A stretch of 64,000 bases of DNA from Rhynchopus euleeides. Its lineage: Eukaryota; Euglenozoa; Diplonemea; Diplonemida; Diplonemidae. The stretch's first letter is position 1; every line of letters starts with the position of its first letter. Both the position numbers and the translations under genes were made by a program. Of this stretch, positions 31,321-42,249 are shown in pieces. The notes below the pieces were generated by a model. It searched no databases. It was not told the DNA's origin and saw only the letters and a program-made list of their open reading frames with translations. Location of the stretch: contig OY723297.1 of the NCBI GenBank assembly GCA_963210315.1, positions 248,001-312,000 on the forward strand, given 5' to 3'.

Positions 31321-34300
31321 TCAGTGGTAGTAGATACGGCACGGCTCGAAATGATGGTGGTGGAATGCATCAACGAGCCGCGCTGTCGCCTTGTCATCAC
31401 CCTGCGCCAACACTACCGAAAGGAGGCTCCCGTCGTCCTGCAGAGGGTGGTGGTGGTGGTGGTGGTGTTGTCAAGAAAACGCGATGCGAGGCGATGTACC
31501 CCCTATGTTCCCCGCTCTTCGTTGGTTTCGCAAGCGTGTACCCACCCCCTCCCCCCTCGGGCGGAACATACCTCAAAATCACCGCACACGATGCGGGAGG
31601 CACACTCATTCCACCGCCGCATCGGGTCTGTGTCCTCCCCGTGCTGTATCATGTACATCCACTCTCCCGCGTCGCCAGTGCTGCGCGCGCCCATCACCTC
31701 GTAGACACGTATGACCTTGTTGGTGAGCTTCTCAAAGGAGATCGCGTCGAGCAGGCGCAGCGAGAGTGTGAGTTCGACATCCCTGCAGACAGCCTGGTCC
31801 ACCATGATGGATGCATCGCGTGAGCGGCAGAAACGCTCCAACGCATAGCCCCATGTGATGATCGGCGTCAGGAAGGAGAATCGCCGCATCGCTGCGTTCC
31901 CGATGTTGCCGACACGCCCCTCCCCTGACACGACGGATGCACTGATGGCAAGCCCGAGTTTCTGCATGTCGTTGCGGCACTGCTGCCCGCAGGAGCAGGC
32001 CAGCAGGGTGTGCTGCGGCGCGTTCTTCGCGGCGTTGAAGGAGCACGCAAAGCGGTCTCCCGAGAACACCTCGCTGACCCCCTTGTGGGCTGCGAAGTTG
32101 AGCAGCACCACATCCAGCAGCGTGGAGTGCAGCCCCAGCATGTTCTGCTCCTCTGCGGTGGAGGCGACCTTCTCATGCCACCGCCGCACGTTCAGCACCA
32201 GGTAGGTGAAGCGGCGGGTGCTGAGCGAGCAGCGCAGCTGCCGCCGGTTGACACTCACCCCGATGGACAGCGTGCCCCCGGAGGAAGTGGTGCGGGATGA
32301 CCTGCCGCTCACAGTCCTGTTGGACTGGGACCCCCCCTGCAGCTCGTCAGGGGTGGCTGTGGGGACATCGTCCGACGGGCAGTCGTCGAGCTGGACAGAC
32401 TGCGGCATGAAGCTTTTGTACTGCTGCAGGTTCTCCAGCATCAGGCGCATGGCGGTGTTCATCGCGCGCAGCTCCGTGATGGGTGAGGGCATCGCATCCG
32501 GAATGAAGTCGACGTGCAGCACAGCTGCGTCGGCCATCGCTGCGGCGGTTCGCTCGAAGGGGCGTGTGAGCATGTTGTTGAAGACGAGGAAGAGCACAAC
32601 AGAGGTCATCCCGATAGCCGCGATAACCATGATGGTTGCATTGGCCTTCTGTCGCAGGCTCTTCAGCGTGTTGTCTTCCTGGATCTGCACGTCCGCCAGT
32701 GTCTCCAAGCGGTTGGCATCGACAACACGCATGATGTCAGCACGGGAGAGTACGACTGCGACACCCCACTTCACACCCTCGCGGTGACTCGCTGCCATGT
32801 CAAGCGTCTTCATCTGCACAAACTGCCGGTGGGGCTGCACATCGCGGACAAGCTTCCTCTCTGTGTGGAGGGACTCCACCTCCTTATGCGTCATCCTGTC
32901 GCTGAAGAGCTGCACGCTCTGTATCCTGCCCCTGAAGTACTGCCCGACCCGGTAGGGGTCGGTGTATGCCTGTGTCTTCTGGATGTGGCGTGCATCGATG
33001 ACTTCTGAATAAAGCGTCCCGTTGACGTATACCCGGCAGTACCCTCCGCCGACAGAGGCTGTGATGGTGGTCCAGACGCCCACAGGGAAGCCGCCGTCGT
33101 AGGGTCTTGTGCGGCAGCCGTACCGCAGCACGAAGAGGTAGAGCTGGCCGTTGGCAAACAGCCTGATGTTTGCATCGCCCACAAGTGTGTCGGTGAAGAG
33201 GCGCGGTGTGGTGGCGCGTGGGCTTGTCTCTGTGTAGCGCACGTCAGGCCGGATGCGCATGCTGACCATGAATTCGCGGAATTCGGCGATGTCGGGGCGC
33301 AGCAGGCAGCGCTGGACAGAGTGCGTCCTGTTCGGGTTCCACGTCCGGGAGACGCACTGCGTCCCGTCAGAGAGGCGCAGCACCTCGTTGAAGGTGGCGT
33401 ATTTGCTGCGACACGGTTCCCGGGGGGGGCTGATGCGTGACTCCGACACAATCGGAGTGCGCCGTGTCATGTTTCTGTAGATGTGGAGGGTGCCGGAACC
33501 GTCGAACATCATCGCCTCGCTCTCGCTCTGCATGTCGTACACAACACACAGCCCGCACGTTGCGTCGCGCATCTCCACATCCCAGGCGTGCGGTGATGTG
33601 TCGACAGCCTCCCCGTTAACACCTTCAATCCTCACGGAGGTCACGTGCGGCTGCTCGGTAAAGAACACCTTTTGGTCGAACTCCCCTGTGTGCTGCGACC
33701 ACCCGTCCACAGAGTCAAGGTAGTTGGTGAGCGCTGTGACGACGACGCTGGGGTGTTTGTGCATGTAGTACAGCCCACGCATGGGCAGCAGCTTGTCGAG
33801 ATGCACAAAACCTTCGAGCCTCGACTCCTGTGTGCCGATGTTGTGCGAACCAAGGATGGCCTTATCCGTGTTGTCAATCACCAGCACAGACATATTCTGC
33901 AGGGCACCGCCGGACAGCATACGCGTGTCCAGCGCCGAGTCGATAAACATCGCCAGCCCGTTGTGCACCTCCAACGTGCCGTGGTACTGCCCCTCACCTC
34001 CGTACAGCGGGCGGTACGCCGCCATCGGGTGGTACGGGTGGAAGGCAAGGGGGACCACCAGCTTGCCTGGGATCCACGTCGTGTGCGTCGCAGGCTTCCC
34101 TGCGGTGACAGCAAGGGGGTCCCCGATGTGCCCCGCAAGCATGCGGCTCGCATTGTACTGATACGCTGGGGTGTGGTCCTGGTAGGTGAACTCCCGCGTG
34201 ACAAAGTTTTCACTCCAGTAGTTCACGCCGTAACGCCACCCCTCGTTCGTCTGTGCGACAGACCCCACCACACCGTCCTTCCGCAGGTCATCCGGCCGGT

Positions 34301-36206
34301 CGTCCGTCTTGCGGTCGTGGTTAGCGAAGAAGCCACGTGTGGTGTACACCTGGAACAGCACATCCTCATAGGTCGTGTCGGCATTGCGCATCATACGCCA
34401 CAACATCACGACACGTGCATCGAACTCCGCCCAGGTTCCGTTGAACCCAAAGAACAGGTCCTCCACCACCTTCAGGCCGTGCTCCATGGTGTGGATCTCC
34501 TTCTGCAGTGCCGCCAGCACCCTGTCGATGACATTGTTGCGGATCGTGTCGGACAGCTGGATGGTGCTCTTCTCGGAGCTGTCGTACGCAAGGTACACTG
34601 CCGCACGCCCATTCTCGATGGCCTGGTCTGTCGACTCCTTGCCTGCCATCGTGGCGAGACTGAAGGACACCACTGCGATAACCATCAGCAGCGTCAGGCT
34701 CAGCCCCATGCTCGCCACCTTCAGCGGGATGCTGAAGCTTCTGTCACGCACCTCTGCAGGCAGCCGCACGGCTTCGCGGTGCTGCAGGACGAAGAGGACC
34801 ACAAGCATCACCAGGTCGACACCCATCACAGCCAGGCAGGCCAGAGTGCCCCCAGACATCTCGAAGTCAGGCGACGTGTCGACGACGATGCCTGCCTCGC
34901 CCGACGCATTCGCGGGGGGATCGGACACCTTCGGCACGGTCTGCGGCATCTCGCCCCTTGAGAAGTTCATCGCAGACAGCGCATACCCCACACCAGGCAT
35001 GTGCACGCCATTCCCCGCTGCAACAAATGCCAGGAGCTTCGGCGTCGCATGGTAGTCCACCGTGTGAACAGGGATGTCCACATGGTGGGAGTAGGCACGC
35101 ACGCGGTACCACTGCCACAGGAACGTGGATGTGACGAGAACATATGCCTTCACCTCTGCCTCCTGCGCGTTGCGCACCGTCTGGATGAGCGGGCACCGCC
35201 CCGTCTCTGGGACAAACACGATCTTCCCTGCCAGACCCGCATAGTCCGACACAGAACAGCCCCGGTTCGGCAGCTCTGTTGCGTACACCACCTCGCCCTC
35301 CTTCGCCGCATGCGGCATGGGCAGCGCAAGGTGCATCAGCGTCTCCCTCTTGCGGGGCCGCAGGTTGTTGCCAAACAGGCACAGCTGCTCCGCCCCCGGG
35401 AGCTGCAGCTCCAGAGAGCACACCTCGCAGAGCGGCTGCTGCTCGCTGCTGTCCAGCACCTTGCATGTGTCGTGGTAGGCCAGCTCGCTGTCGGGGCAGT
35501 AGTCCCACGGGTACTCCTCGGGGTTATCGAGGAAGCCCTCAGGCATGTCGCTGCACTGGTATTGGAACTTGCCCTTCACCTTCACACCCCTGTCCATTGC
35601 AGCGAGGATGTAGTCCGCCTCGTGCCTTGCAGCGAACAGCGCAGGGAAGCTCTCGATCCCCGCACTGGATCCCTCCATGGTGCGCCAGTTGTAGTAAGGC
35701 CAGTAGTCCACCACGAAGAGCATCGCTGCGTTGGCACCATTCGCGTTACGCGCCTTCGCGTCATACCCGCAGGTCCCGCGGCGAGCCAGAGCAATCTTGT
35801 TGGAAAACGTCTTGTTCCCGACGCCGTAGTCGCTTGCGGAGCAGCCCAAGCGTGTCTCACCGACCGAAGGGTTGCCCACGGCCTCGAGCTCCATCTCCAC
35901 GTTGTTGAGGGGGTGGAATAGGTCGATGTGCGCATTGGGTGCATAGGGTTTGAAGGCGTTGTCCATCGCGCACATCCAGGTCCGCAGCTCAGGGGGGTCC
36001 GTGATGATGAGGCGCATGGGGCACTTCGTGAAGCAGTAGTCGTAGATCATGTATGCCGTGGTGTTGCAGAGGAGGTCCTTCCGCGACTCGTCAGCCCAGC
36101 CGTGCTTCCACTGCGGCATGTGCGATGCGATGCATGACTGCCAGTCGGTGGGGCACTGCGGCTCCGCCCCGAGTGCTGCCAGGGCCACGGCCACCACGAG
36201 GCACAT
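31321..36206 (-). CDS. Large receptor-like protein with PA, LamG-like and degenerate class III cyclase domains
   Basis: Two exons (36206-31572 and 31437-31321) give 1583 residues. I start at the ATG at 36206, where a signal peptide (MCLVVAVALAALGA) begins; the open frame upstream has only GTG. Two protease-associated-like segments lie near 119-210 and 315-400. Membrane segments lie at about 455-475, 498-520 and 1190-1211. A lumenal sensor region separates them, with a LamG-like fold near 965-1135 (FRGRIQSVQLFSDRM). A HAMP-like linker leads to a cyclase-homology domain (about 1332-1505: TYLVLNVRRWHEKV, SGDRFACSFN, RVGNIGNAAMRRFSF). The first metal Asp is Asn, and the usual Asn-x3-Arg pair is absent (ITWGYALER), so it is probably not catalytic. 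The last 38 residues come from exon 2. Confidence 0.85.
31438..31571 (-). other. 134-bp GT-AG intron in the cyclase-like gene
   Basis: Minus strand GTATGT ... CTCTGCAG with a (CCA)n-rich pyrimidine-bearing 3' end. Phase 0. Splicing replaces a low-complexity read-through tail with DDGSLLSVVLAQGDDKATAR and a stop at 31321, a better-looking C-terminus. Confidence 0.75.
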
Positions 36207-37608
36207 GGCCCCGTGGCCTGAGGGCACCGACAGCACCACCCAGCTTCACCAGAGGCCCAGGCAGGGCGTGTGTGTGGACCCCCAGGGTGTTGAGACTGGA
36301 AGAGAGGGGGCCTGGATGTGGTGGGCGTGGTGGTGTGTCGAATGGTGAAGCTTTTTTGTTGTCAGCCGCTATCCGCTGACGAATCACACACACGAAGTGA
36401 CGCCCTGCATGGTATGTAACATCGCAACCCACCCACATCGGCGACCACGGTCGTCTGATGGGAAAAGTCCTCAGCCTTCGGGAGGTTCGCTGCTGTGCGG
36501 TGCGGGTCCACTGCTACGCGACGAGGGGCGGACCCTCCATTGCCATCAGCACGCACTTGCTGGAGCATGCACGTGAGCTCGCGAAGAGCCACGCGAAGGC
36601 ACGTGAGTGGGCGGGTCAGCACCCGCCGGGGGAGGCGGCAAGCCTTGTCCTGCTTGATCTCAGGCTTTGGACCTGAGGGAAGGACGTCTGCCCGTCTTCC
36701 TGAAGGCATGCAGCAGCCTCGTCCGGTCCACCCTGGACAACACTCACCGCCTCGCACAGACGAAGCAAGGGATAAACGAGGCATTTGCCGCAAAGAGGAA
36801 GGCACGGAGGGATGCCCAGATTGCGGTCACCCAAGTAACAGGACTGTATATCTGTGGAAGCCTTGTTGCTTCAAACAAATGGAGGAAATCTTGTCGGAGG
36901 TCAAAATGTCAAGCCCGGTTCATAATCGCCAAGGGCGCAAATCCTCCGGGCCTTCTCTTTTTTTTGCTTGGATTTGTTGTTGTTTTTGCTGCGCTTCTCC
37001 GAGTGAACCCGCACCTTCACCACCCTTCTTTACCACCCTCAAAACATGCAGCGGCCGCATCGAAATGCCAACACCATGCGAAGCCATGAAGGCGAGGGCG
37101 GGTGCGGGTGCGGAGGGGGTGGGGGGCATTCTTACACCTTACGGGATCTACGCCGCCCAAAAATATCACACTCTTGTGGGCTTGCCGGCCCAAACCGCAC
37201 CACCTCCCCCCCCCCCAACCCCAACCCCTCCCCACACCCTGTTGCGGCAAGGGCCGCCTGTTTGCATTGCATCTCCTTCACTGCCCCCCACACGCTGTGG
37301 GCAGGGCAAGGGGGTGCCACGGGGCCAGTCAGGCGTGGCGAATGGAGGCTAGGGCGAGAACGGGGTGGGGGGGAAGGGGAAGGGGGCACATCGAAACAAC
37401 GTGTGCGAACAGCCTGTGACACATGCAGGGGGCACCCTCCTCCCCCAGGGGCACACCCGCCCTGCCCCCCCTGGGGGCTGAAGGCCTTCAGCATGTGTGG
37501 GGGGGGAAGGGGCGGGCCAGAGATAGACCCCCCCCGAAAAGCGGCAGTTTTTCGGGGGGGGGGCGGGCAGAGGTCGTCCCAGTCAGGGGGGTGGGATCCG
37601 CTACCCCT
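36207..37608. other. Intergenic region, no confident gene
   Basis: Upstream region of the large minus-strand gene and downstream of the ubiquitin-like gene. Two plus-strand open stretches (36458-36676, with ISTHLLEHARELAKSHAK, and 36667-37089) have protein-like patches, but they lack recognisable domains and a good context. C and G runs lie near 37203 and 37495-37560. Confidence 0.5.
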
Positions 37609-38257
37609 CTAGCTGTGTGCCCTGTTCTGTTCGGACGGATTCATGTCGTCGAGGTATTGCACCAGCTTCGGGGGGAGGGTCGGTTCGCGGTCCGTCTGGT
37701 ACTGCACCTTCTTGACACTCGGCTTCTCAAACTCGTCCCCCTCCGTGCGATAGACCAGAAAGACAGGACTGCTGTTGGAGAGCTTCGAGGCTGTCACTGT
37801 GTCATGGTCGTTCAGGATAGCATCGTGTTCTGATATAAGCCCTGCAGTTGCGTGTGTTGTGGCGGGGTGGTGGGGAGGGAGGGAGTATAGCAGAAATAGG
37901 GGGAAGCACGCAACACCCCGCGCTCCAAAAGCTTTGTCGGGTCCTCTTCCATACTTATGTCGTCGATATTCCGGTCCTCTATTCTCGCAAGCTCGACCTT
38001 CATAACCCGGACCTGTATTGTGCATGTCGTTGGGTTGCGGGGGAGAGAACGCATTCGGGCGGAAAGCGTATGGGTTGGGGTGACGAGTGGTGACGCCGAG
38101 AAAAATCAATGCGGCCCACACAGCACACCATTCCACGACCCACCAGTTTGCTCACGCAGCCGAAAAGTTCGCAAGCAGCCCTGCATACCTCATCTTCGGG
38201 GTCCACGTGAAGGAACCAGGTTTTTGTGTCGCGTTGCACCCGTATGTATAGCGACAT
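37609..38257 (-). CDS. Ubiquitin-like protein, elongin-B-like, three exons
   Basis: Exons 38257-38156, 38012-37910 and 37841-37609 give about 145 residues. The first encodes a ubiquitin-like beta hairpin (MSLYIRVQRDTKTWFLHVDP) and a helix start. The second continues the helix (VRVMKVELARIEDRNIDD) and reaches EEDPTKLLERG. The third supplies the last strands (LISEHDAILNDHDTV, SNSSPVFLVYRTEG) and a hydrophilic tail. The R-D-x-K-T-x-W/I-F opening and the D-HDT-x4-L-x2-S-x-VFLVY ending are closest to elongin B, an adaptor of cullin ubiquitin ligases. Intron 1 has clean GTGAGC/CAG borders. The intron 2 donor (GTGCTT) is chosen because it keeps the frame; a nearby GTGTTG would not. Confidence 0.6.
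37842..37909 (-). other. Predicted intron 2 of the ubiquitin-like gene
   Basis: Donor GTGCTT and acceptor CTGCAG on the minus strand, 68 bp, phase 1. The donor is weak and chosen by frame. Confidence 0.45.
38013..38155 (-). other. Predicted intron 1 of the ubiquitin-like gene
   Basis: Donor GTGAGC and acceptor AATACAG on the minus strand, 143 bp, phase 0. Confidence 0.65.
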
Positions 38258-38852
38258 GAGAGCGGCAAGCTGGACGGAGCCCTGCTTCGAGGGGAGGTGA
38301 CCCGTATTGGGTGTTGAGGGGTATGAATGGGCAGGGGTGTCGAACTTGACTCGAAGGGCCAACAGCGAGAAAACGGTGAACCTTTCACAGGCCCCCGGTA
38401 TTAACGGTGAGAACCCGCTCCGGCGTTGGCTGCCCTGTGCGAATATGCCGGAACAATATTCACGGGCTGGAGAGGGGGCGGAAACCCCGTGTATGCGACA
38501 GCGTGGGTTGCAAAGTTGGTCGTCAATAGCGCAGTGGGGTTGGGTGGCGGGGGTGGGTGGGTGGGTGGGGGTGCTGCCGCTGCGTTGCCAAAGGATATTC
38601 GGCCAAAGCACTCGCGATTTGCTGACACACGGAGAAACAATAATGTAGACAACCATGACAGTCATGGGAACACAGGATACACTGCTGCGCGATGCGCGGC
38701 AGTAATAGCACACAGGACGCTGGACAGTCAGCGGTGGGGTGCATGCACGCACCGTGCTGTCAGTATAATGTCACAAGATGCTAAGGGATGATAGCTCAGG
38801 TGGCAGGTCAGCCATGAGGACTGATAACCTCAAGCTGCCCGCCCCTCAGCGC
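38258..38852. other. Spacer between 38257 and the first cathepsin gene
   Basis: Contains a (GGGT)n-like run at 38547-38570. It should hold the 3' flanking sequence of the protease gene and the 5' region of the ubiquitin-like gene. Nothing else recognised. Confidence 0.55.
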
Positions 38853-39944
38853 CTAGTAGTTGAAGGCACCGGTGGGGTACGACGAGTCGGACAGGATGGC
38901 GCACAGGCCGCAGTACTTGATCGGGTCAGTCTCACCCTTGCAGGCGACGCCGTCCTGCGGCTTGTTGTCCATGCCGCAGGGCTCCTTCCCGTCACCGAAG
39001 CGGGCAATGCGGATGTACCCGGACTCGCCCCACGACGCACCCCACGAGTTGCGCACAATCCAGTAGTCGTGCCCAGCCGCGGCGTCGGTGCCGTAGCCGA
39101 CCACCACGACACCGTGGTCCACCTCGTACCCGCACTTCGCGTTGCTGTACACGCCGCCCTCGTACAGCACCCAGTTGGCAGCCACACTCACGGCCACGGG
39201 GCCCGCCGTCGCCACAGCGTGGATCAGCGAGTTGTAGTCGTTCGAGGTCAGCTCAGCCACACCCTTGTTCCCCACAGCGGGCTTGATCTTGCTCTTCTCG
39301 CACGTCCCGGTCTTCGCGGTGTACGGGTAGTCCACCTCCAGCGACAGCCCTGCCTGTGCGGTGTAGTTCAGCCCCAGAGGCTGCGTGGCACCGGCGCACC
39401 CGCCCGTCCCGCCGCACTGGTTCGGGTTCTCCGTGCACGACACCATCTGCTGGGGCCCGAGCACCTGCAGCTTGCCGGTGGCAATGGCGGCAGCGGACTC
39501 AAGCGCCTCCGTGGCACTGAATGCCCAGCAGCTGCCGCAACCGCCCTGGTTCTTCACGGGGGTCACAACGCTGTGGTTCCTCCAGTCCACTGCGTCCGGC
39601 ACGGCGAAGTGGGCAGGCGTGCGGTGCGTCTCCAGCTTGCCGGTCATGCGGCGCTTGGAGAGACCCTTGCGCTTCTGCGTCACCTCCTCCTCCTTCCAGT
39701 CGGCGAACTCGTTCAGGCCCATCTTCCACGACTGCGTGGCATCGCTGTTGTGCGCACGGATCGTACGCACGTTGGCCTCGAAGATGGCCCGACGGCGGAT
39801 GTACTCGGATGCCGAGTACGACTTCCCGTACTCCTGCAGGTAGTCGTCGAAGGAGTACGCGGCGTTGGCCTGCAGGTCACGCCACGACGTCTTCACGTAC
39901 CCCGCACACAGGGGCACCAGCGCGCACAGCAGAAGGGAACGCAT
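38853..39944 (-). CDS. Cathepsin-L-like cysteine protease (papain family C1A), tandem copy 1
   Basis: Predicted 363 residues, ATG at 39944 starting a signal peptide (MRSLLLCALVPLCAG). The inhibitory propeptide has the ERFNIN pattern (EYIRRRAIFEANVRTIRAHN) and ends before VDWRNHSVVTPVKNQ. Catalytic Cys139 lies in GGCGSCWAFS, His277 in VDHGVVVVGYG and Asn299 in WIVRNSWGASWGESGY, so the triad is complete and the protein should be an active lysosomal or secreted protease. A Cys-rich C-terminal extension (EPCGMDN, CKGETDPIKYCGLC) of about 45 residues is shared only with the next gene. The signal and propeptide DNA is almost identical to that gene, while the mature domains have diverged. No intron. 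Confidence 0.95.
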   Translation of the reverse strand: MRSLLLCALVPLCAGYVKTSWRDLQANAAYSFDDYLQEYGKSYSASEYIRRRAIFEANVRTIRAHNSDATQSWKMGLNEFADWKEEEVTQKRKGLSKRRMTGKLETHRTPAHFAVPDAVDWRNHSVVTPVKNQGGCGSCWAFSATEALESAAAIATGKLQVLGPQQMVSCTENPNQCGGTGGCAGATQPLGLNYTAQAGLSLEVDYPYTAKTGTCEKSKIKPAVGNKGVAELTSNDYNSLIHAVATAGPVAVSVAANWVLYEGGVYSNAKCGYEVDHGVVVVGYGTDAAAGHDYWIVRNSWGASWGESGYIRIARFGDGKEPCGMDNKPQDGVACKGETDPIKYCGLCAILSDSSYPTGAFNY

Positions 39945-40243
39945 ATTGTGTGTGTATCTGAAGCGTAGTGTGGCAAGGTGTGGACTGCATTGCATCATGT
40001 CAGCTGCAAGACTGTTCAAACAGCCACAAGAGAGGGGGACCACCTTTGCTGCATACCACTCTGAGGTGCCTGAGGCACTGCCACACTGTTCAACAAGCAA
40101 GCAAGACATAGAAGGACACATCACACGATGGGTAGCAAAACTTGGATGGTTTGCAGCAATAAAAAGAATATAACAACAGTAACCCACATACACTGCGGGA
40201 AACACCACTCGAAAGGCAGCACTCAGTTGTGCTGATTTATCTC
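39945..40243. other. Spacer between the two tandem protease genes
   Basis: Short non-coding interval of 299 bp. A+T-richer than the genes, no motif recognised. It would contain the poly(A) site of the upstream gene and any trans-splice site of the downstream gene. Confidence 0.6.
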
Positions 40244-41341
40244 TCACGCAAGAGTCACACCCGTGGGGTACGACGAGGACCCCAGCATGGCGCAGATGCC
40301 GCAGTACTGGATCGGGTCAGTCTCACCCTTGCAGGCCTCGCCGTCCAGCGGCTCGTTGTCCATGCCGCAGGGCTCCTTCCCGTCACCGAAGCGGGCCAGG
40401 CGGATGTACCCGGACTCGCCCCACGACGGACCCCACGAGTTGCGCACAATCCAGTAGCCCTGGCCCTTGTCAGTGCCGTAGCCGACAAGCACGACGGCGT
40501 GGTTCATCACGTAACCGCACTTGGCATCGTCAAACACACCCTCCTCGTACAGCGACCAGGCAGACGCGGCCACGCTGATGGCAATCGGGCCCTTCGTCGC
40601 CACGGCAGCGACCAGCGAGTTGTAGTCGTTCTTCTTCAGGTCGACATGGCCGGTGTGCTTCACGACAGGGCTGCGCGTCTTGGCAGTGTCGCACGTGCCA
40701 GTCTTCGCCGTGTACGGGTAGCTCGTCTCCAGCACCAGACCGTGCTCCGCAGAGTAGTTGAAGGCGAGCGGTGCCGTGGAGCCAGCGCACCCACCAGTAC
40801 CACCGCACTCGTTGGGGTTGGGTGCGCAGGACACGTACTGCTGGGGCGACAGCACCTGCAGCTTGCCGGTGGCAATGGCGGCAGCAGACTCCAGGGTAGC
40901 AGTGGCACCGAACGCCCAGCAGCTGCCGCAGCTGCCCTGGTTCTTCACGGGGGTCACGATGTTCTCCTTCTCACGCCAGTCCATGGACACAGGCACGTCA
41001 CCCTCCATCGCCAGCGTCACACGGCTACCACCCTTGGCCTTTGCCGACGCGCGGTTCAGCCCCGTACGCTTCTGCACAACCTCCTCGTTCTTCCAGTCGG
41101 CGAACTCGTTCAGGCCCATCTTCCACGACTGCGTGGCATCGCTGTTGTGCGCACGGATCGTACGCACGTTGGCCTCGAAGATGGCCCGACGGCGGATGTA
41201 CTCGGATGCCGAGTACGACTTCCCGTACTCCTGCAGGTAGTCGTCGAAGGAGTACGCGGCGTTGGCCTGCAGGTCACGCCACGACGTCTTCGCGAACCCC
41301 GCACACAGGGGCACCAGCGCGCACAGCAGAAGGGAACGCAT
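40244..41341 (-). CDS. Cathepsin-L-like cysteine protease (papain family C1A), tandem copy 2
   Basis: Predicted 365 residues, ATG at 41341. The signal peptide and the first 84 residues match copy 1 except for two residues next to the signal cleavage site (GFAKT against GYVKT). After this the propeptide end differs (KAKGGSRVTLAMEG). Catalytic Cys141 is in GSCGSCWAFG, His281 in MNHAVVLVGYG and Asn301 in WIVRNSWGPSWGESGY. The same Cys-rich C-terminal extension follows (EPCGMDN, CKGETDPIQYCGIC). The mature regions differ enough that substrate preference may too: the residues around the active-site loops are not the same. Adjacent, same strand as copy 1, 299 bp apart. Confidence 0.95.
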   Translation of the reverse strand: MRSLLLCALVPLCAGFAKTSWRDLQANAAYSFDDYLQEYGKSYSASEYIRRRAIFEANVRTIRAHNSDATQSWKMGLNEFADWKNEEVVQKRTGLNRASAKAKGGSRVTLAMEGDVPVSMDWREKENIVTPVKNQGSCGSCWAFGATATLESAAAIATGKLQVLSPQQYVSCAPNPNECGGTGGCAGSTAPLAFNYSAEHGLVLETSYPYTAKTGTCDTAKTRSPVVKHTGHVDLKKNDYNSLVAAVATKGPIAISVAASAWSLYEEGVFDDAKCGYVMNHAVVLVGYGTDKGQGYWIVRNSWGPSWGESGYIRLARFGDGKEPCGMDNEPLDGEACKGETDPIQYCGICAMLGSSSYPTGVTLA

Positions 41342-42249
41342 ATTGAACTGTCGATTGAACTGACGGGCGATGCGTGTGACAACGTGAAATGGGCGTGGGG
41401 GCGGGTCCCCAGGTCTGCGTGGCGTGCAGACGCGGGGCAAAGGCGCAAAGTGCAAGAACCCCCCGGCACACCCACGCGACCCCACATGACAACCTGCAGG
41501 CAAGCCCCCTGCACAGTCCCAGCGAGGACAGAAGACGTTACAACAAAGCAAGGCCTACGGGCGCCGAACACAACGCACTGTCAGATCAGGGCACAGCAAC
41601 ACAACCACGCAGGAAGCCGCTGCGTGGCACAAGGCCAGTGTAGCACCTCAGCTGGAAAGAAACAAGCAAGACATGCAAATCCTTTCGAAAGTGTTCGTCA
41701 AAATAATACACGGACAGAGATGATTAGACTACTGCCAGGCATACACCCCACCAGTGCCTTCGCTCTTCTGCGTCAGCTGCGAGGGGTGTTCTGCTCTTCA
41801 GAGGAAGCCCCACCGAACGAGATTAAAGGGGTGTCGGAGTGCCTTGGGAAAAGCACCCAACTCAAAGATCGCCGTATTTTTATTACAGTTTGCTGCACAG
41901 GCTATTTCTATCGGGATGGAGTTTGCTGAAGGAGTGTGGAGATCCGGATCGGTGGGACAAAACAAGGAGTTCCGGGGTGAGCTGGGGCACCCCATGTTTG
42001 GCCCAAGCCCAGGGCGATGCCCTTGGTTCGTTTGAATTCTTGTCGAAGTCGTGAAACACTGCACAGCTCAACCAAGCGCCTGCCAGCCGCGACTGTGTTT
42101 CTCTTCCTCGTTTTGCCCGGGAGAGGGGATGCAAAAGTGTTCGTTATTTCGATGTGACTGCCACCCCCAGAGACCCGCACCCACCAACAGTTTTAACACA
42201 AAACTGCCGGTGGAATTCACCCTGCCTCCCTCCCCCACCCCCACCGCAC
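41342..42249. other. Spacer upstream of the protease pair
   Basis: About 900 bp with no gene recognised. It holds the 5' region of the copy 2 protease and the 3' region of the 42250 gene. The (CCCCAC)-type run at 42232-42250 abuts the stop codon. Confidence 0.55.

Noticed and set aside
33645-34961. 438-codon plus-strand frame opposite the cyclase-like gene
   Set aside because: Antisense shadow: His/Arg/Val-rich composition, no domain. The minus strand carries PA, LamG and cyclase features.
36204-36239. GTG-initiated N-terminal extensions of the large receptor gene and of the E2 gene (19487-19552)
   Set aside because: Non-ATG starts are unlikely in a nuclear gene. The first ATG gives a proper signal peptide in one case and the exact start of the first E2 helix in the other.
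36458-37089. Plus-strand frames between the receptor and ubiquitin-like genes
   Set aside because: Short helical-looking patches only, no domain, no start context, and on the opposite strand to all neighbours.
37609-38136. Single 175-codon minus-strand frame starting with GTG as a secreted protein
   Set aside because: Its first half is intron and out-of-frame exon sequence. The three-exon ubiquitin-like model explains the conserved pieces better.
40229-41929. 566-codon plus-strand frame opposite the second cathepsin gene
   Set aside because: Antisense shadow of a GC-rich protease gene; an almost identical shadow exists opposite the first copy.
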